Below, one piece after another: positions 10,971 through 22,700 of a stretch of 64,000 nt of DNA. The notes under the pieces were generated by a model. That model did not search any database. It was not told where the DNA came from and saw nothing but the letters and a program-made list of their open reading frames with translations. Each line of letters opens with the position of its first letter. Position 1 is the first letter of the stretch. This DNA comes from Adiantum capillus-veneris (lineage: Eukaryota > Streptophyta > Polypodiopsida > Polypodiales > Pteridaceae): contig CM043959.1 of NCBI GenBank assembly GCA_014529385.2, positions 6,168,466 through 6,232,465 on the forward strand. Reading direction: 5' to 3'. The position numbers and the translations under genes are program-made.

Positions 10971-11531
10971 TCATTGTTGTTGCTTTGATTCTTCGGATAG
11001 CATTTGGAAGAAGGTCTTCCCACACTTGCTGCAAGAGTTGTTGATGTAGCAATCCCTTGCTACATGACCCATTCTCTCACAATCATAGCATTTCTTGACA
11101 TTAGATGACGATGCAAAATCTAATGATGGTGGTGATGGTTTTCCTCCCCTAGAGGGTAATGCTATTTTTGATGATGTCAATGAGCCCTTTTGTTTTTTTT
11201 CCTTGGCTTGAAGAGAATTGATGACCTCTTGAAGTGCTAGTGCTGGATCTTTCTCCTCAAGGATGGTGACTAAGTGGTCATATGAAGGTGGATGTGCACT
11301 CAAAATGAGGGTCACTTTGTCATCTTTGAGAACTTCATAATTGATGTACGTAAGTTGGGTGATCATGCTCTTAAGCTTGTTGACTATGCTAGCTATGCCC
11401 TCCCGTATACCCATGGTAAGTCTGTAAAGTTTTCGTGTAAGGCTAACTTTGCTCCTTTTAGCTCTAGCACAAAATTTTTCTCAAGGAGAACCCATGTTTC
11501 TCATGCAATTTTGCATTCATCAATGAAGTGA
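10971..11531 (-). pseudogene. Ty1/copia Gag, C-terminal part
   Basis: The minus-strand frame contains 'MGIREGIASIVNKLKSMITQ', then 'ILSAHPPSYDHLVTILEEKD', and the zinc knuckle CYDCERMGHVARDC (CX2CX4HX4C). These are the conserved marks of the UBN2-type copia Gag: helices that end in L-P-P-S-Y-D-like text, followed by the nucleic-acid-binding knuckle. Upstream of the Met at 11414 the frame continues with Gag-like text (SLTRKLYRLTMG) but with a stop near 11490. Protease, integrase and RT do not follow at lower coordinates, so only a Gag fragment survives. Confidence 0.85.
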
Positions 11532-12011
11532 ATGTAATTGTCATGAAGTGAGGTAATTATGATGCTTAGTGTCTGCTCCTCTTTTTCTACGTTATTGTGA
11601 CCATTGTCCTAGTTTGTGAACCTTCTTAATTGGTTGGCCGACATTGGTTTTATTACTCCCATAAGGTTTTGTTCATCAACTATATCCTACGCGTTGGTTT
11701 GCCAGTATGAAAGCCCTTGCCGTTAAATTTGGCAATACCCTTCTCCTCCATTGTGCCTTGAGGACAGTCTCCAAGACAATGTCTTATAAGTGCACGATTA
11801 CCTCTTAGATAATAACCAAGGTATGTGTTACAAAGTGTTGTGCGAGGATACAACTCCTTTTAAATTTTGTGTGAGAGAAAGAATTTTCCTTTTTGACTAC
11901 CCTTTTCTGAAGTACTTCACTATTTAGTCACCCTTCACCAAAGAGTATCGAGAATACTCTCTATCCCTTGCCTTGAAGCTTCGAAGATTGAAGTTCTTAA
12001 ATTTATGGTGA

Positions 12012-12280
<269 letters not shown>

Positions 12281-12282
12281 AC

Positions 12283-12294
12283 TGGTATCAGAGC
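12283..12294 (+). promoter_or_regulatory. Primer-binding site, initiator tRNA-Met type
   Basis: TGGTATCAGAGC lies directly after the LTR end at 12280. The sequence after it (12295-13050) has only short broken frames, one with a His/Asn/Ser-rich stretch at 12584-12853, that I cannot assign to a Gag family. The element has lost its coding region. Confidence 0.75.
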
Positions 12295-13049
12295 TGAACA
12301 TTCACAAGATCTCGAAAAGGCCTTTAGGTGGTGATTTTTCATCTTTGATTGGATCAATAGAGGATCGCTCACTTGACGAAGAAGACAGAAGACAATGACA
12401 CATCTTTCTTCATAGTGAACGCATTTGCAGGGGAATGGTAGCCTACATATTTTGAATGAGATATTAAATGCTCCGTATCATCCTAGCGATCACCGCCGAG
12501 CTCAATCGGAGATTGCATTTCGCTTACTAGATGACATTGTTCTTTTATTATGAGCTTGCATTTCTTGAAGCTTCTACACATGGGTGGCCTCTCCTCACCA
12601 TAGCTCATATCGACAAGCTCTGGCATGGAGGGCATGGGTGAGGACTATGAAGATTTTTCTAGAGCGCCTACAATCAGATTTTGCCGTATCAAAAGGCTCT
12701 GCACAGAATGGTAACCCTACCCCAAATCTTGGTGTCAATCACAACCATGGACACACTTCCAATTCGAGTTTAATGGGTAGCTCAAAGTTGAATTGTGGCA
12801 CTGCTTTATCCACACACCTTCCCCCCCCTACTGGTTTGATTGTCTGCATGTGATTGCAACCGCTTGTTGTGGCTGAATCAGTGCCACTACATCACTTGCA
12901 GGCCACACCATCAATTGCAACAAGCCTCGCATCCAATTGGGTGCCTATAGCAAGAGACATGAGTGGGGTGCTATCCAAGTCTGAACGCTCGCAGGCAGGT
13001 AGCTGGAAGCACGATCAAGCGGCAGTCAACTCAATCTTTGCCAGCTAAT

Positions 13050-13740
13050 AATCTTGAATTATCTCTCTTTTTTTAGTATTAAAAGTGGATCTGTATTTAG
13101 GCGGTGATTCACACGATCTCATGGAAAGCAATGAACCGTCTCTATATCTTTGTATTTATTCAACGACCCTATAATCAACGAATCTTTTTATGATTGTAAC
13201 GAGACTAGACCTTGTGAACGTGGGCGATGCATTTGCAATGAGACCTGCCATGATGTGTCAGACACTATGCCTATATGAATCATTATGAGAAACTTGGACT
13301 CACTTTTGGGCCCTATAAGAAGTTCCACGGCAGCTTAGAGAGAGAAAATTAAAGTGTTAAACAATACATTTTACGTGATGCTTTTTCACGCCAACAAAAA
13401 TCCAAAATAACATTCTTTGTTAGGTAGCCGCTTTCTTTATCTTCTTATCCTTCGTTCTCTTGTCACGAATCCAACTAACCATATGAGTAATGATTTGAAA
13501 TGCTAACTTAAAAGGGTTCCCTCCCAAAACTTAAGCTACAAGAACTCTTTCAACTCTAAACATGGGACTAAAAAATTTCCTTCCAAACCTTGAGGTATTT
13601 TGTTATTTTTGAGTGTATGTCTGTCTCTCTATCAACTCTAGGAATGGAGAACGCTTCTTTTTCTGATGAAAACATCAATTTGAACTTAAAATCCTCAATC
13701 GCTTCATCTTCAACACTTACCCAAAGATAGAACACACATC
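13050..13740. other. Unassigned, no gene seen
   Basis: AT-rich sequence with stops in all frames. I see no LTR edge, splice-bounded exon or tandem repeat here. Confidence 0.5.
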
Positions 13741-14005
13741 ATCTTCACGTTGATGTATTGCAAGAGTACGCACCATTGCAGAAACGTAGGAGGGAGTCTT
13801 TTTTATCTTAACGAGAGAAATAACTTAGAAGGACAAACAAGGAACATCATTTGGATTTGTGGACCGATGGGTCTACTTACCCAAAGGATCCTACAACAAA
13901 TGCCCCACCTCCCTTTGCTAATATCACTAACCTTTCACATTTCACACGCGATGGCAAGGATGGGCTATTGGGCTACACCCATAAATTGAAATCCTTACTT
14001 CCTTC

Positions 14006-15720
14006 ATGAAGGAGAACCAGCTAGAATCAATGGAAGTGCAAGCAATACTTGATGAGAGTGGCATATTGCAGATGGGATACATGGCATGCTTCAATGCATC
14101 ATCAAAAAAGTCTCAAAATAAATTACAAAGAGGATCATTTCTGCCAAAGACATCACATGTAAAGGCTGCACGTCGATACGTAAATGATGAGGTGTTTGAG
14201 AAACTTGGGTCATCATTCCATATTGAAGCAACATTCTTAGGCAAGGGGGGTAGAGAGGTATATGATAATGGGCATAACAATCTCTTTGTTGATCTTGAAG
14301 CATTGCAAAGGTATGTAGTTTACTTCTTTGATACGAGTCAAGAGGAGTGCAATGGGGTTCTCAAGCTTGCATTGAAGCTCGAGGAGTGCGAGATCCAGAA
14401 GAGCAGGAAGCTGGAGAGAGTCACCATTACCCTCATGAATAGAGCTATAAATCCATCAATAACCAAATAGGACCCATGATACTTCAGCTTGCAATCCGAA
14501 AACAACATTCTGGCTATGATCCTTAGTTCACTCTATAATAACAAAAATATTGCTTATTTGGTTCTTGATTTTATGTGTCCATTTTTCATTGTAGGTTGAT
14601 AAGGAAGATTTTAAAATCCTCGATTGGGTTTTTAGTCAAACCCAAATTCCTTCTATCATCAGCAAAGAAACAGAGGTGTGCTTTCAGTGGAAGGATTTGG
14701 TGACTATACCGTCAAATGGCACATGGCAAGTGACTTAAAGAATCTTAAGTGAATGTACAACATAACACATGGTGCACCTATGGAAAATCCATGCTTATAC
14801 TGCATGGATGATGTACAATCTCTTGAGAGTGTGCAATGAAGTGGAGCTCCCAACAGACATCTTCAAGATAAATCTTTTAGGCCAGTGCGTGATATTCCTC
14901 TGAGTAGAGTTCATGTCTGTACATTTCATGCACTTTGCAAAATAATTGAAAAGGTGGTTCATTCGTACATAGATTTTGCATGGACCTTAAAGCTAGACAG
15001 TGAGTCGAAAAGAGTCATCAAAGAATTAGAGGGAGTGCTCTCAGACATTGATTTGTATGGAGGCAATGCCAAAATTGAAGATGTCTCAAAGTTGTTACAA
15101 GGTACCTAGGAAAGCATCGATAGGCGACATGAAGGCCATAAGGTTTCCTGGGTTTAGCTTCAAAGACTCTGATAGAGAGGAGAAGAGAAACATGTTCAAC
15201 AAATGGAAACAGTTACACCACAGAGTGGTTAAAGACAATGATGGTGGTGGGGCAGTCCAAAATCACAAGGCAAACGTGTGGAAATCACTTGATAAAATTT
15301 TCCACTATGTTGAGCAGCATTCTTGGAACAAAAGTAAGCTCACATCATTTCAAGCACCCTTGCTGGATTGGAAGAAGGCATACCTAGCACGGTGGGGTGG
15401 AAAACATATCACTCATTACATGGTGAGTTAGTATGCTCCATATGCAAACAACATTTAAAACTCTACTGTACTCACCATTTTGTTTTATTTTGATGCACCG
15501 CATACTGCTCAACCATGGTCCATATATTGCTGAGACATACGGCTCATTGTCAATATAGTCCACACAAGGCATGGAAAAGATCCACTACATGGAAAGAACA
15601 GGTTACTTGAAGCACACCAGACATGAGGGAAGAAAGGATAAATCCAATAACCTCTTAGAGTTACACCAATGGACTTATAGATGACTTATTCGTAGAACAA
15701 TGTAGAAGGAGAGTCTTATT
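14006..15720 (+). pseudogene. Transposase-like gene remnant, unclassified
   Basis: A decayed reading runs through several frames. Residues from 14006 are open for 154 codons. From about 14590 a segment reads 'VDKEDFKILDWVFSQTQIP'. From about 14698 one frame with two stops reads KWHMASDLKNLK, then a two-cysteine ENPCLYC motif, then IPLSRVHVCTFHALCKIIEK. After a one-frame change near 15105 it continues with IRFPGFSFKDSD and WGGKHITHYM. A donor (ATG|GTGAGTT, 15423/15424) seems to be followed by an exon from about 15496 (HRILLNHGPYIAETYGSLS, then QGMEKIHYMERTGY), which carries another stop. The H-x-x-x-D-L-K, P-C-x-x-C and G-M-E-K-x-H-Y pattern suggests a DDE-type transposase, but I cannot name the superfamily. 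Confidence 0.55.
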
Positions 15721-16638
15721 AAGAGCTCAAAATTACACGTTCTTTACAACACATTCGCAAATAAAAAAATCAAAGGCTTGGGGAAATTGAAATGCGAGGA
15801 AACTCCATGCGAGATGACGACAATCACGAGTCCAAAGTGGGAGAAGATGGGCCTGACTCGCCCGTCGTTTTTATCCTCTTTGTCGCACCTCCTTCTTTCT
15901 CACTGTGTACCTCTTCAACGTGCAAGCCCCTTAGACAAACTCTTTCCTCTATTGATGCCAGCATCCTCGCGGGCATCAAGCATCCTTCTTTCCCTCAAAA
16001 ATAGCCTTTTGTTGTATGGATCCAAGCTCTCCGAGTCTTCAACCCTTTGCAGCTAGAGCCTAAGTTATGTAGGACATGAAATGGTGGGCTGTGAGTGCTT
16101 GTCACCCATACCCGATGCCAAAGACGCATAGAGCAAATTGTTTCTCTATCAAAATTAGCCTTTTTGAGCTTAGTGGCAAGGGATATCCACGGCACAATCT
16201 TGTAATAACTTTCATTGCAAACAGTGGGAACTTTGTATTGTCCTTGGAGTATTCCTTGTGGTATATTATGATCTACAAAAAAATATTAAAGCATTCACGG
16301 GTCATAAGTGAGATGCGTAAAATAGAGTCAAGTGCTTGAGTTGTTTTTACAAACCTTTTTGTGGTTGAAACGCCCAACGCCGCATCCTTGCCTTGTACTC
16401 CAGTGACAAGCCCTTGCTGTGAGCCTCCTCCTCTTCTAAGGAAACTATCGTCATACACAAGCACCTGTCAACAAGCAGATCGATCTCAATATTGCATCAC
16501 TGGGCCATCTTCAAAACCATATGAATGCCTTAAAATTACCATTTGATTCTTGTTCATTTTCAACATGGACCTTCCCCACAACCTGGGCTCTAGGTGCCAC
16601 AGGGATACCCATGTTTTCCAAGCCAAGTTGGCTTGTGG

Positions 16639-17560
16639 TCAATCAAAATTGCTTAAATGTTGGCAATTTGACTTCTCCAAACTTTGCTTTGCTGAATGAT
16701 CCTTGATCAATTGCCCCCTTGAAGTGAATTGTGTGTCATGGACATTTGTGTCATCAAGGAGATGTTGGTCCACTCCATCATCATTCACAAATCCCATGTC
16801 TGTCTCACAAAAAATTGCAATTGCAGCTAGGCAGTAATCCTCCCTTATATGCAGCTCATACATGATATCCGTGAGCAAAATGTACTAAACGTTTCCCGCC
16901 ATAGAAAAGCTGGGAGCGCAATTCAGAGGCAATGACCCTTCCTCATTTGGGCGTTCTTGCTTGCTTCCTAATGCTGCATTCGCAAGAGAAGCAAGAGTTA
17001 AGCCTGCATCAAATGTTTCCTTTAATGCCTCTACCCGCTCTTCTTTTGGGTCAAAATGTACCTCCATATCCTCTACCTCTTCCTTTGGCGCCAATGGGCA
17101 ATTACCAAAATTTGATGATTGGGAATTCTTTGACTCACCATCCATCAACAAGTACAAGTAACATACAAACCCGTGGTTGAATTCCACTAAGAGACACTTT
17201 TTTTAGAGTGCCTAAGACATTTGTCTTGAACAAGCAGTGCATCGAAAGGACACTTTTCTAGACAACGTTTCAGTCTCCCTGCCGCACGCTTCTCAGGGTC
17301 AAGATCGGTTGGATGCACATATCTCATGCCATCAATTGTCAAGGAATTTTCACAAACGAATGCTTCATATTGTTGTAAGTGCGTTTGTAGGTATTCAATT
17401 GAGAAATCAATGATCTAGTGGATAGAAAACTCTGCATTAAACATTCTTGATAGCTTTGGTGCGCGGTGATGAGCACGAACGCTGTATAAGAACGTGTACA
17501 ATTTTTCTTCACATGTATCCTCCTCTACATCATCTGTCTCTAGGACTATGTTCTCCATGT
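16639..17560 (-). pseudogene. Unrecognised multi-exon gene remnant
   Basis: On the minus strand a 3' splice site (tttttcttttag, ending at 17561) opens an exon. It reads DMENIVLETDDVEEDTCEEK, then LYTFLYSVRAHHRAPKLSRM, and after one TAG, THLQQYEAFVCENS and 'MRYVHPTDLDPEKRAAGRLK'. A second open block (17187-16639, one internal TAG) contains 'LAPKEEVEDMEVHFDPKEER' and YELHIREDYCLAAIAIF. The text is clearly protein-like, acidic then basic, but I know no family for it. It faces the transposase-like remnant at 14.0-15.7 kb tail to tail, the same arrangement as the larger transposon at 19.7-28.5 kb, which suggests an accessory gene of a transposon. Confidence 0.4.
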
Positions 17561-17629
17561 CTAAAAGAAAAAGCAAGCCAAAACTACTATTATATATTGA
17601 ACGGTCTTTGGTGTGTGAACTAAGCAGAT

Positions 17630-17950
17630 AGTGAGCCTAGAGAATCTCTCAAGGTCTCTATTCGCTTGGTTCTAACCCGTGTGTTGAGGTCATGATAGGT
17701 CACGTGATGAGAGTTGGAACCAGACGAATAGGGGCCCGAAGAATCCCCCATGGCCCCTATTCGCTTGCTTTTGACCCATGTGATTATGTCAGTACAATTC
17801 ACATGGTATCCATGTCCTTTCAACACACATCATGTTATGAGAGTCAGAATTAGGCAAATAAGGGCCCAAGGAATCCCCCAAGACCCCTATTTGTGTGATT
17901 TTGACCCAAGTGATAATGTCATTAGAATTCATGTTGTACCTATGTCCATT
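17630..17950. repeat. Hairpin-forming tandem repeat, about 127-bp period
   Basis: Two to three diverged units contain 'tttgaccca.gtgat.atgtca' and a GC-rich palindrome. The best palindrome has perfect 12-bp arms: CGAATAGGGGCC at 17725-17736 and GGCCCCTATTCG at 17752-17763, with a 15-nt loop. A weaker version lies at 17854-17893, half of one at about 17660, and a related one at about 19235-19288 (TACCAAGC arms). They sit just outside the transposase gene and may be sub-terminal repeats of that transposon. Confidence 0.6.
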
Positions 17951-18316
17951 CGGCACAAATGGGTCAAAGATAGCATTAAATGTTATCATTAATAGATATC
18001 TAAGCCCACTCACTCACTATGCCCAAACAGAGCATTAAATGTACAACCATAGCCTTGCATGGTCACACAAGGAGTTATTATTCCAACTATGCCTTGAACC
18101 TCACAACTATGCATGGAGAATCTCAACTAAATGGTACAATTTGTAACTATGCTAATTTTGGCATTGCGAGCCTTCTAGTATAATTGTAACAACTACTCTC
18201 GGCCCTTGAAGTGTTGTTCCCCTTGTGACCTAACCCCGTGACGCAGTAGCCTTGGTGTGCACAGAGGTGAAACACACAGGCAAATGAGAGCGACCTGGGG
18301 GAGAGGGGAGGGGGGG

Positions 18317-18318
<2 letters not shown>

Positions 18319-18398
<80 letters not shown>
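18319..18398 (+). repeat. (GA)n microsatellite
   Basis: An uninterrupted run of about 40 GA dinucleotides preceded by a G-rich purine tract (18296-18318). No LTR edge was recognised around it. The open frames of repeated Ser-Leu or Glu-Arg across it are artefacts. Confidence 0.95.
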
Positions 18399-18401
<3 letters not shown>

Positions 18402-18869
18402 TGTCTTTTCAATATTCAATGGCACCAATGTGGATGGTGATGCGGCAGGTAATAGCCTCAAAGCTTTGGAGGTCGTTGAGAGCAAGATTGTGAGAGATGG
18501 CTGAGAGCAAGATTGCAAAAAGGTAAAGGCAAGGGCAATAGCGAGGCGGTAGTAACAGACTCAAAGATTTGGAGGTCGCTGAGTGCAAGATCGCGAGAGG
18601 AGGAAGATCACAGGAAAGGCAAAGGCAAAGGCGATCTGTTTCTCCTATTTGGAGATGGAGATGGAGACTGCAATGGTGATTGGTTTATGACACCAAATGG
18701 TAACTTGAAAAAAACACATGGGTTGTGCTCACAAGGACAACCAATTTGGGAGCAATAAACGGGCTTAGATTATCATGCAGTAATATCAACCAACCACCAT
18801 CAAATTAGTAATGATGCTCATGAAAGAGGCGCATGATCCTTAGTTTAGGAGGTAGTTACCCTTGCCGAA

Positions 18870-19182
18870 CATTTTAACTCTACCCCCGCCCCAGCTAAGC
18901 ATTCACGCAGTGAGAAAATCGTAAAAGGACAAGTGGTCTTCTGCCTCTTTTTGCATCCTCTTATGCCTCTCTAGTGCTCGCATCCCGCCTAGCATTTTAA
19001 CTCTACCCACCGGTGCTACGCAGTGAGAAAATAGGAAAAGAACGAGTAACAAAGTCCCGCCTGCACGCTTGTGCTTTGGTATTCTCTTTTGGCTCTCTAG
19101 TGCTCACATTCCTCTTTTTTAGTCATGTTCTGCCTCGCTTTGTTGATGCAAATCACTATATTGTTGATGCAAATCACTATAC
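18870..19182. repeat. Two tandem duplications upstream of the transposase
   Basis: A unit starting 'cattttaactctaccc' at 18870 recurs at 18993 (period 123 bp), sharing 'gcagtgagaaaat' and 'ctctctagtgctc'. Immediately after, 'ttgttgatgcaaatcacta' occurs twice in direct tandem at 19140-19182. They form the upstream region of the transposase gene. I see no clear TATA box. Confidence 0.7.
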
Positions 19183-19713
19183 ATAGTACAAAGGTATGCT
19201 ATTATACTTTTGTGCAGTTCTATTTTGAGGTCAATACCAAGCGAATAGGGGCGTGAGAGCTGTGTTTGGTGCTCCTCTTTGCTTGGTACTGACTATCGTC
19301 GCTTGGAGCCCCTTCTGTGAAAGGGACACTCACTCATAGAATGTGGTGCGGTCGTGAAAAGGACAGGCCTAGAAGAGCGGCAGGTGAGTCCTTGCATGCT
19401 CAAGCAAGAAGATGCCGATACAAGGGGCACATATGCGTCCTATAGGACCTGTGAAGGATCGAAAGACACATGCAATCGGCCATCCCATGGCTTCCATTTC
19501 AGAGAGTAGTGCGAGAGATTTGCGCGCATTGGAGAGTGGGCATGTGATGGGCCAACAGTGATCTTCGCTGCCTGCAAGAAATTGTAGAAGACTACCTTGT
19601 TGAATTATTCAGCGATGGATATATCATGGCTGTCCATTCCCATCATGTCACAATGATTTTGACACACTTTGGAGGTTGTGTTTTTGCTATGATAGGAAAG
19701 CAATACAGGGGAG

Positions 19714-22700
19714 ATGGATGAAAGAAAGAAACGAAGGATATGTCAATCTATGGTACAACACTTTGATACATTAACCGTGGGAATGGATGCAAGTGGTAGG
19801 AAGGAAATCTTTGATGAACTTCTTCAACATCCTTGCTTCCTTACTATGCAGAGTAAATCCAACGAGTTGGAAGCAATTATGCTGAGAAACATCCGCAACA
19901 CTTTGAATCATGTGAAGATCCCAAGATCTTTAGACGAGTTTTTTGTGAAGAAATCAGCAATGATGATGTTGGTGAATGGTGGAAGCAAGGAGCAAAACAC
20001 TGACATGAGCATACCGCAAGCTGCCAAGCTTATGGGGATCCACAAAAGAAACTTATATTCAACCAAACATCACTTAATAGTGTCAAGTGAATCCGATGGT
20101 TCGTTCCCTGCATCTGTGTGTCATAGAGATGATGCACGGAGAACTCGCATCACTCAAACTGTTAAAGGCATAGTCTTTCAATTTTGGATGGATGAGACGA
20201 GGGTGTCCCCCAACAAGAAAGATGTTTGCAGTAAGAGACTAGCTAGATGTTCATATTTAAAGCATCCAATCCACCTTCTTGAGGAGCCTCAGGTAATTGA
20301 TATATTTTTTTAGCACTTTTTATTGGTGCTACAACTCATATTCTTGCACAACATTATGTTTCTATACCACTTTTTATTGGTGCTACAACTCATTACTGCC
20401 ACAACATTATGTTTCTATACTTCTTTTTATTAGTGCTACAACTTGTTTTGGTGTTTTGCACTACTTTCTAGTGCTGCTACAACATTAAAAAGTGGTGAAA
20501 CATTACTATACTGGTCTCTAATTGTATCTGAACCACTTCTAAAATTTGATCAATAGTTCTAAATGTTTTTGAAGCACTTTTACTTGTGTTTCCACACCAC
20601 TTTTTAGTGTGTTTGAACCAGTTTTTAATGTTTTGTAGCAGGTTTTAATGTTTAAGAAACAATTTTTACTAGAAATACACCAACGCTTCACCGTAAACCC
20701 TACAAAGTGGTGTTCACCCACTAAAAAGTCTTGTTTACCCAATGCTAATAGACGTGTTTTACAAACTCGTAGGGGTGTTATAGGTGCAAACGTTTTTGGT
20801 GGTGCAGCTCACTTTTTCCAAGTGATGTAGCAACTTTTAGTCATGGTGCAACAGTTATAGTAGTGCCATAGACTTTTTACTGTTGCTGCATGAATGGTGC
20901 CCACCACCTTATGATGGTAACCAAAACCATATTAGTGGAGTTTGAGCACATTTTGTTAGTAAACACTTACAAGTGCTGTCACACCACAATGAAGCGGTGC
21001 ACACAACACTTACAAGTATAAAAACCACTTTCACGTGGTGTCTGAACGCATTCAAGTGGTGAGAAGCCACTTTCATGTGCTAAGTCACTACGTCAGTCCA
21101 TCACTCCATGCAAGTGGTGAGGCACCACTCCCAAGTGGTGTGACACCACTTTCAAGTAGTAACTAAAACCTTATCACCGCAATCAAGCGGAAAGTTCCCG
21201 CTTTCAAGTGGCCATACACCACATTCAAGTGACAAGAAAATGCGTTAAAGTGGTGACTGCCCACTTTGAACTAGTTTCTCGCCACTCTCAAGTGGTCATC
21301 AAGTGGTGAGACACCACTTTCATGTGCAAAGTACTACGTTAGTCATCACTCCATGCAAGTGGTGAGACACCACTCCCAAGTGGTGAGACACCACTTTCAA
21401 GTGGCTGAACACCGCATTCCAATGACTTGAATCCGCGTTCAAGTGGTGACTGCCCACTTTGAACTAGTTTCTCACCATTCTCAAGTGGTCATCAAGTGGT
21501 GAGATACCACTTTCAAGTGATAGCTTAAACCTGGTCACTGCAAGCAAGCAGCAAGCTCCCGCTTTCAAGTGGCCAGACACCTTATTCAAGTGACCAGAAT
21601 TAGCGTTCAAGTGGTGACTGCCCACTTTGAAGTAGTTGCTCACTATTTTCAAGTGGTCATCAAGTGTTGAGACACCACTTTCATGTGCTAAGTCACTACG
21701 TCAGTCATCACTCCATGCAAGTGATGAGGCACCACTCCCAAGTGGCAAGACACCACTTTCAAGTGGTAGCTAAAACCTTGTCACTGCAATCAAGCGGCAA
21801 GTTCCCGCTTTCAAGTGGCCAGAAACCGCATTCAAGTGACCAGAATCCGCGTTCAAGTGGTGACTGCCCACTTTGAAGTAGTTGCTCACCACTCTCAAGT
21901 GGTCATGAAGCACTTTTCACAAGAGCTCCTCCACTTCCAAGTTGTGTTGGACCACTATCTAGTTTTGATGCTGGTCTGTCGCCTATTATTTTGTCCCTCC
22001 CAGCTACTTTTTAAGTGCTAGATTTTAATTGGTGACTGGCCACTTTGAACTAGTCGCTCACCACTCTAAAGTGGTCATCAAACACTTTTCACAAGAGCTC
22101 CTCCACTTTCAAGTTGTGTTGGACTACTATCTAGTGCTAATGCTGGTCTGTCGCCTAGTATTTTGTCCCCCCCAGCTACTTTTTAAGTGCTAGTTCTGAA
22201 CTTCCCCAGAACTTTCATGTCCTCACCACTTTTTAATCGTTGCCCACCATATTCAAGCAGTGCACACCATTTTTTATTGGCGGTTCATCACCGTCAAGTG
22301 GTTTGAATTCACTTTTAAGTCGTGCCAAACCACTTTTTAGTTACGCTGAATGCGGTTTCTCACCACTATTAAGTTGTCCTCACACAACCTCTTAATATTC
22401 TACCTTTTTGTATGGTTACTAGTTTCTACACTAATTTGTATTTGTGGTGCATTATTTTCACAGGTAAAACAATACTACTGAATGTATCATTACTAGTTTT
22501 TAGTGGTGCACACCAATTTTTAGTGATATAGAATCACTTTTTAATGTTTTGAAACAATTTAACCAGTTTTGAATGCTAAGTTTATTTTTAACATTTGTAT
22601 ACATGTATATTGCAGGTGGAGCTTTATTTAAGATTCAAGACAAAGTTTGCAGATATTCAGATTTCACAACGTTGCTTCGAGTCTATGAAACCGTTCTTTG

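Noticed and set aside
18147-18518. Long Ser-Leu or Arg-Glu frames
   Set aside because: Artefacts of the (GA)n microsatellite, in several frames at once.
20648-22021. Short His/Gln/Val-rich frames in the transposase intron
   Set aside because: Products of the CCACTT/AAGTGG palindromes; no start context, no domain, and they sit between good splice sites.
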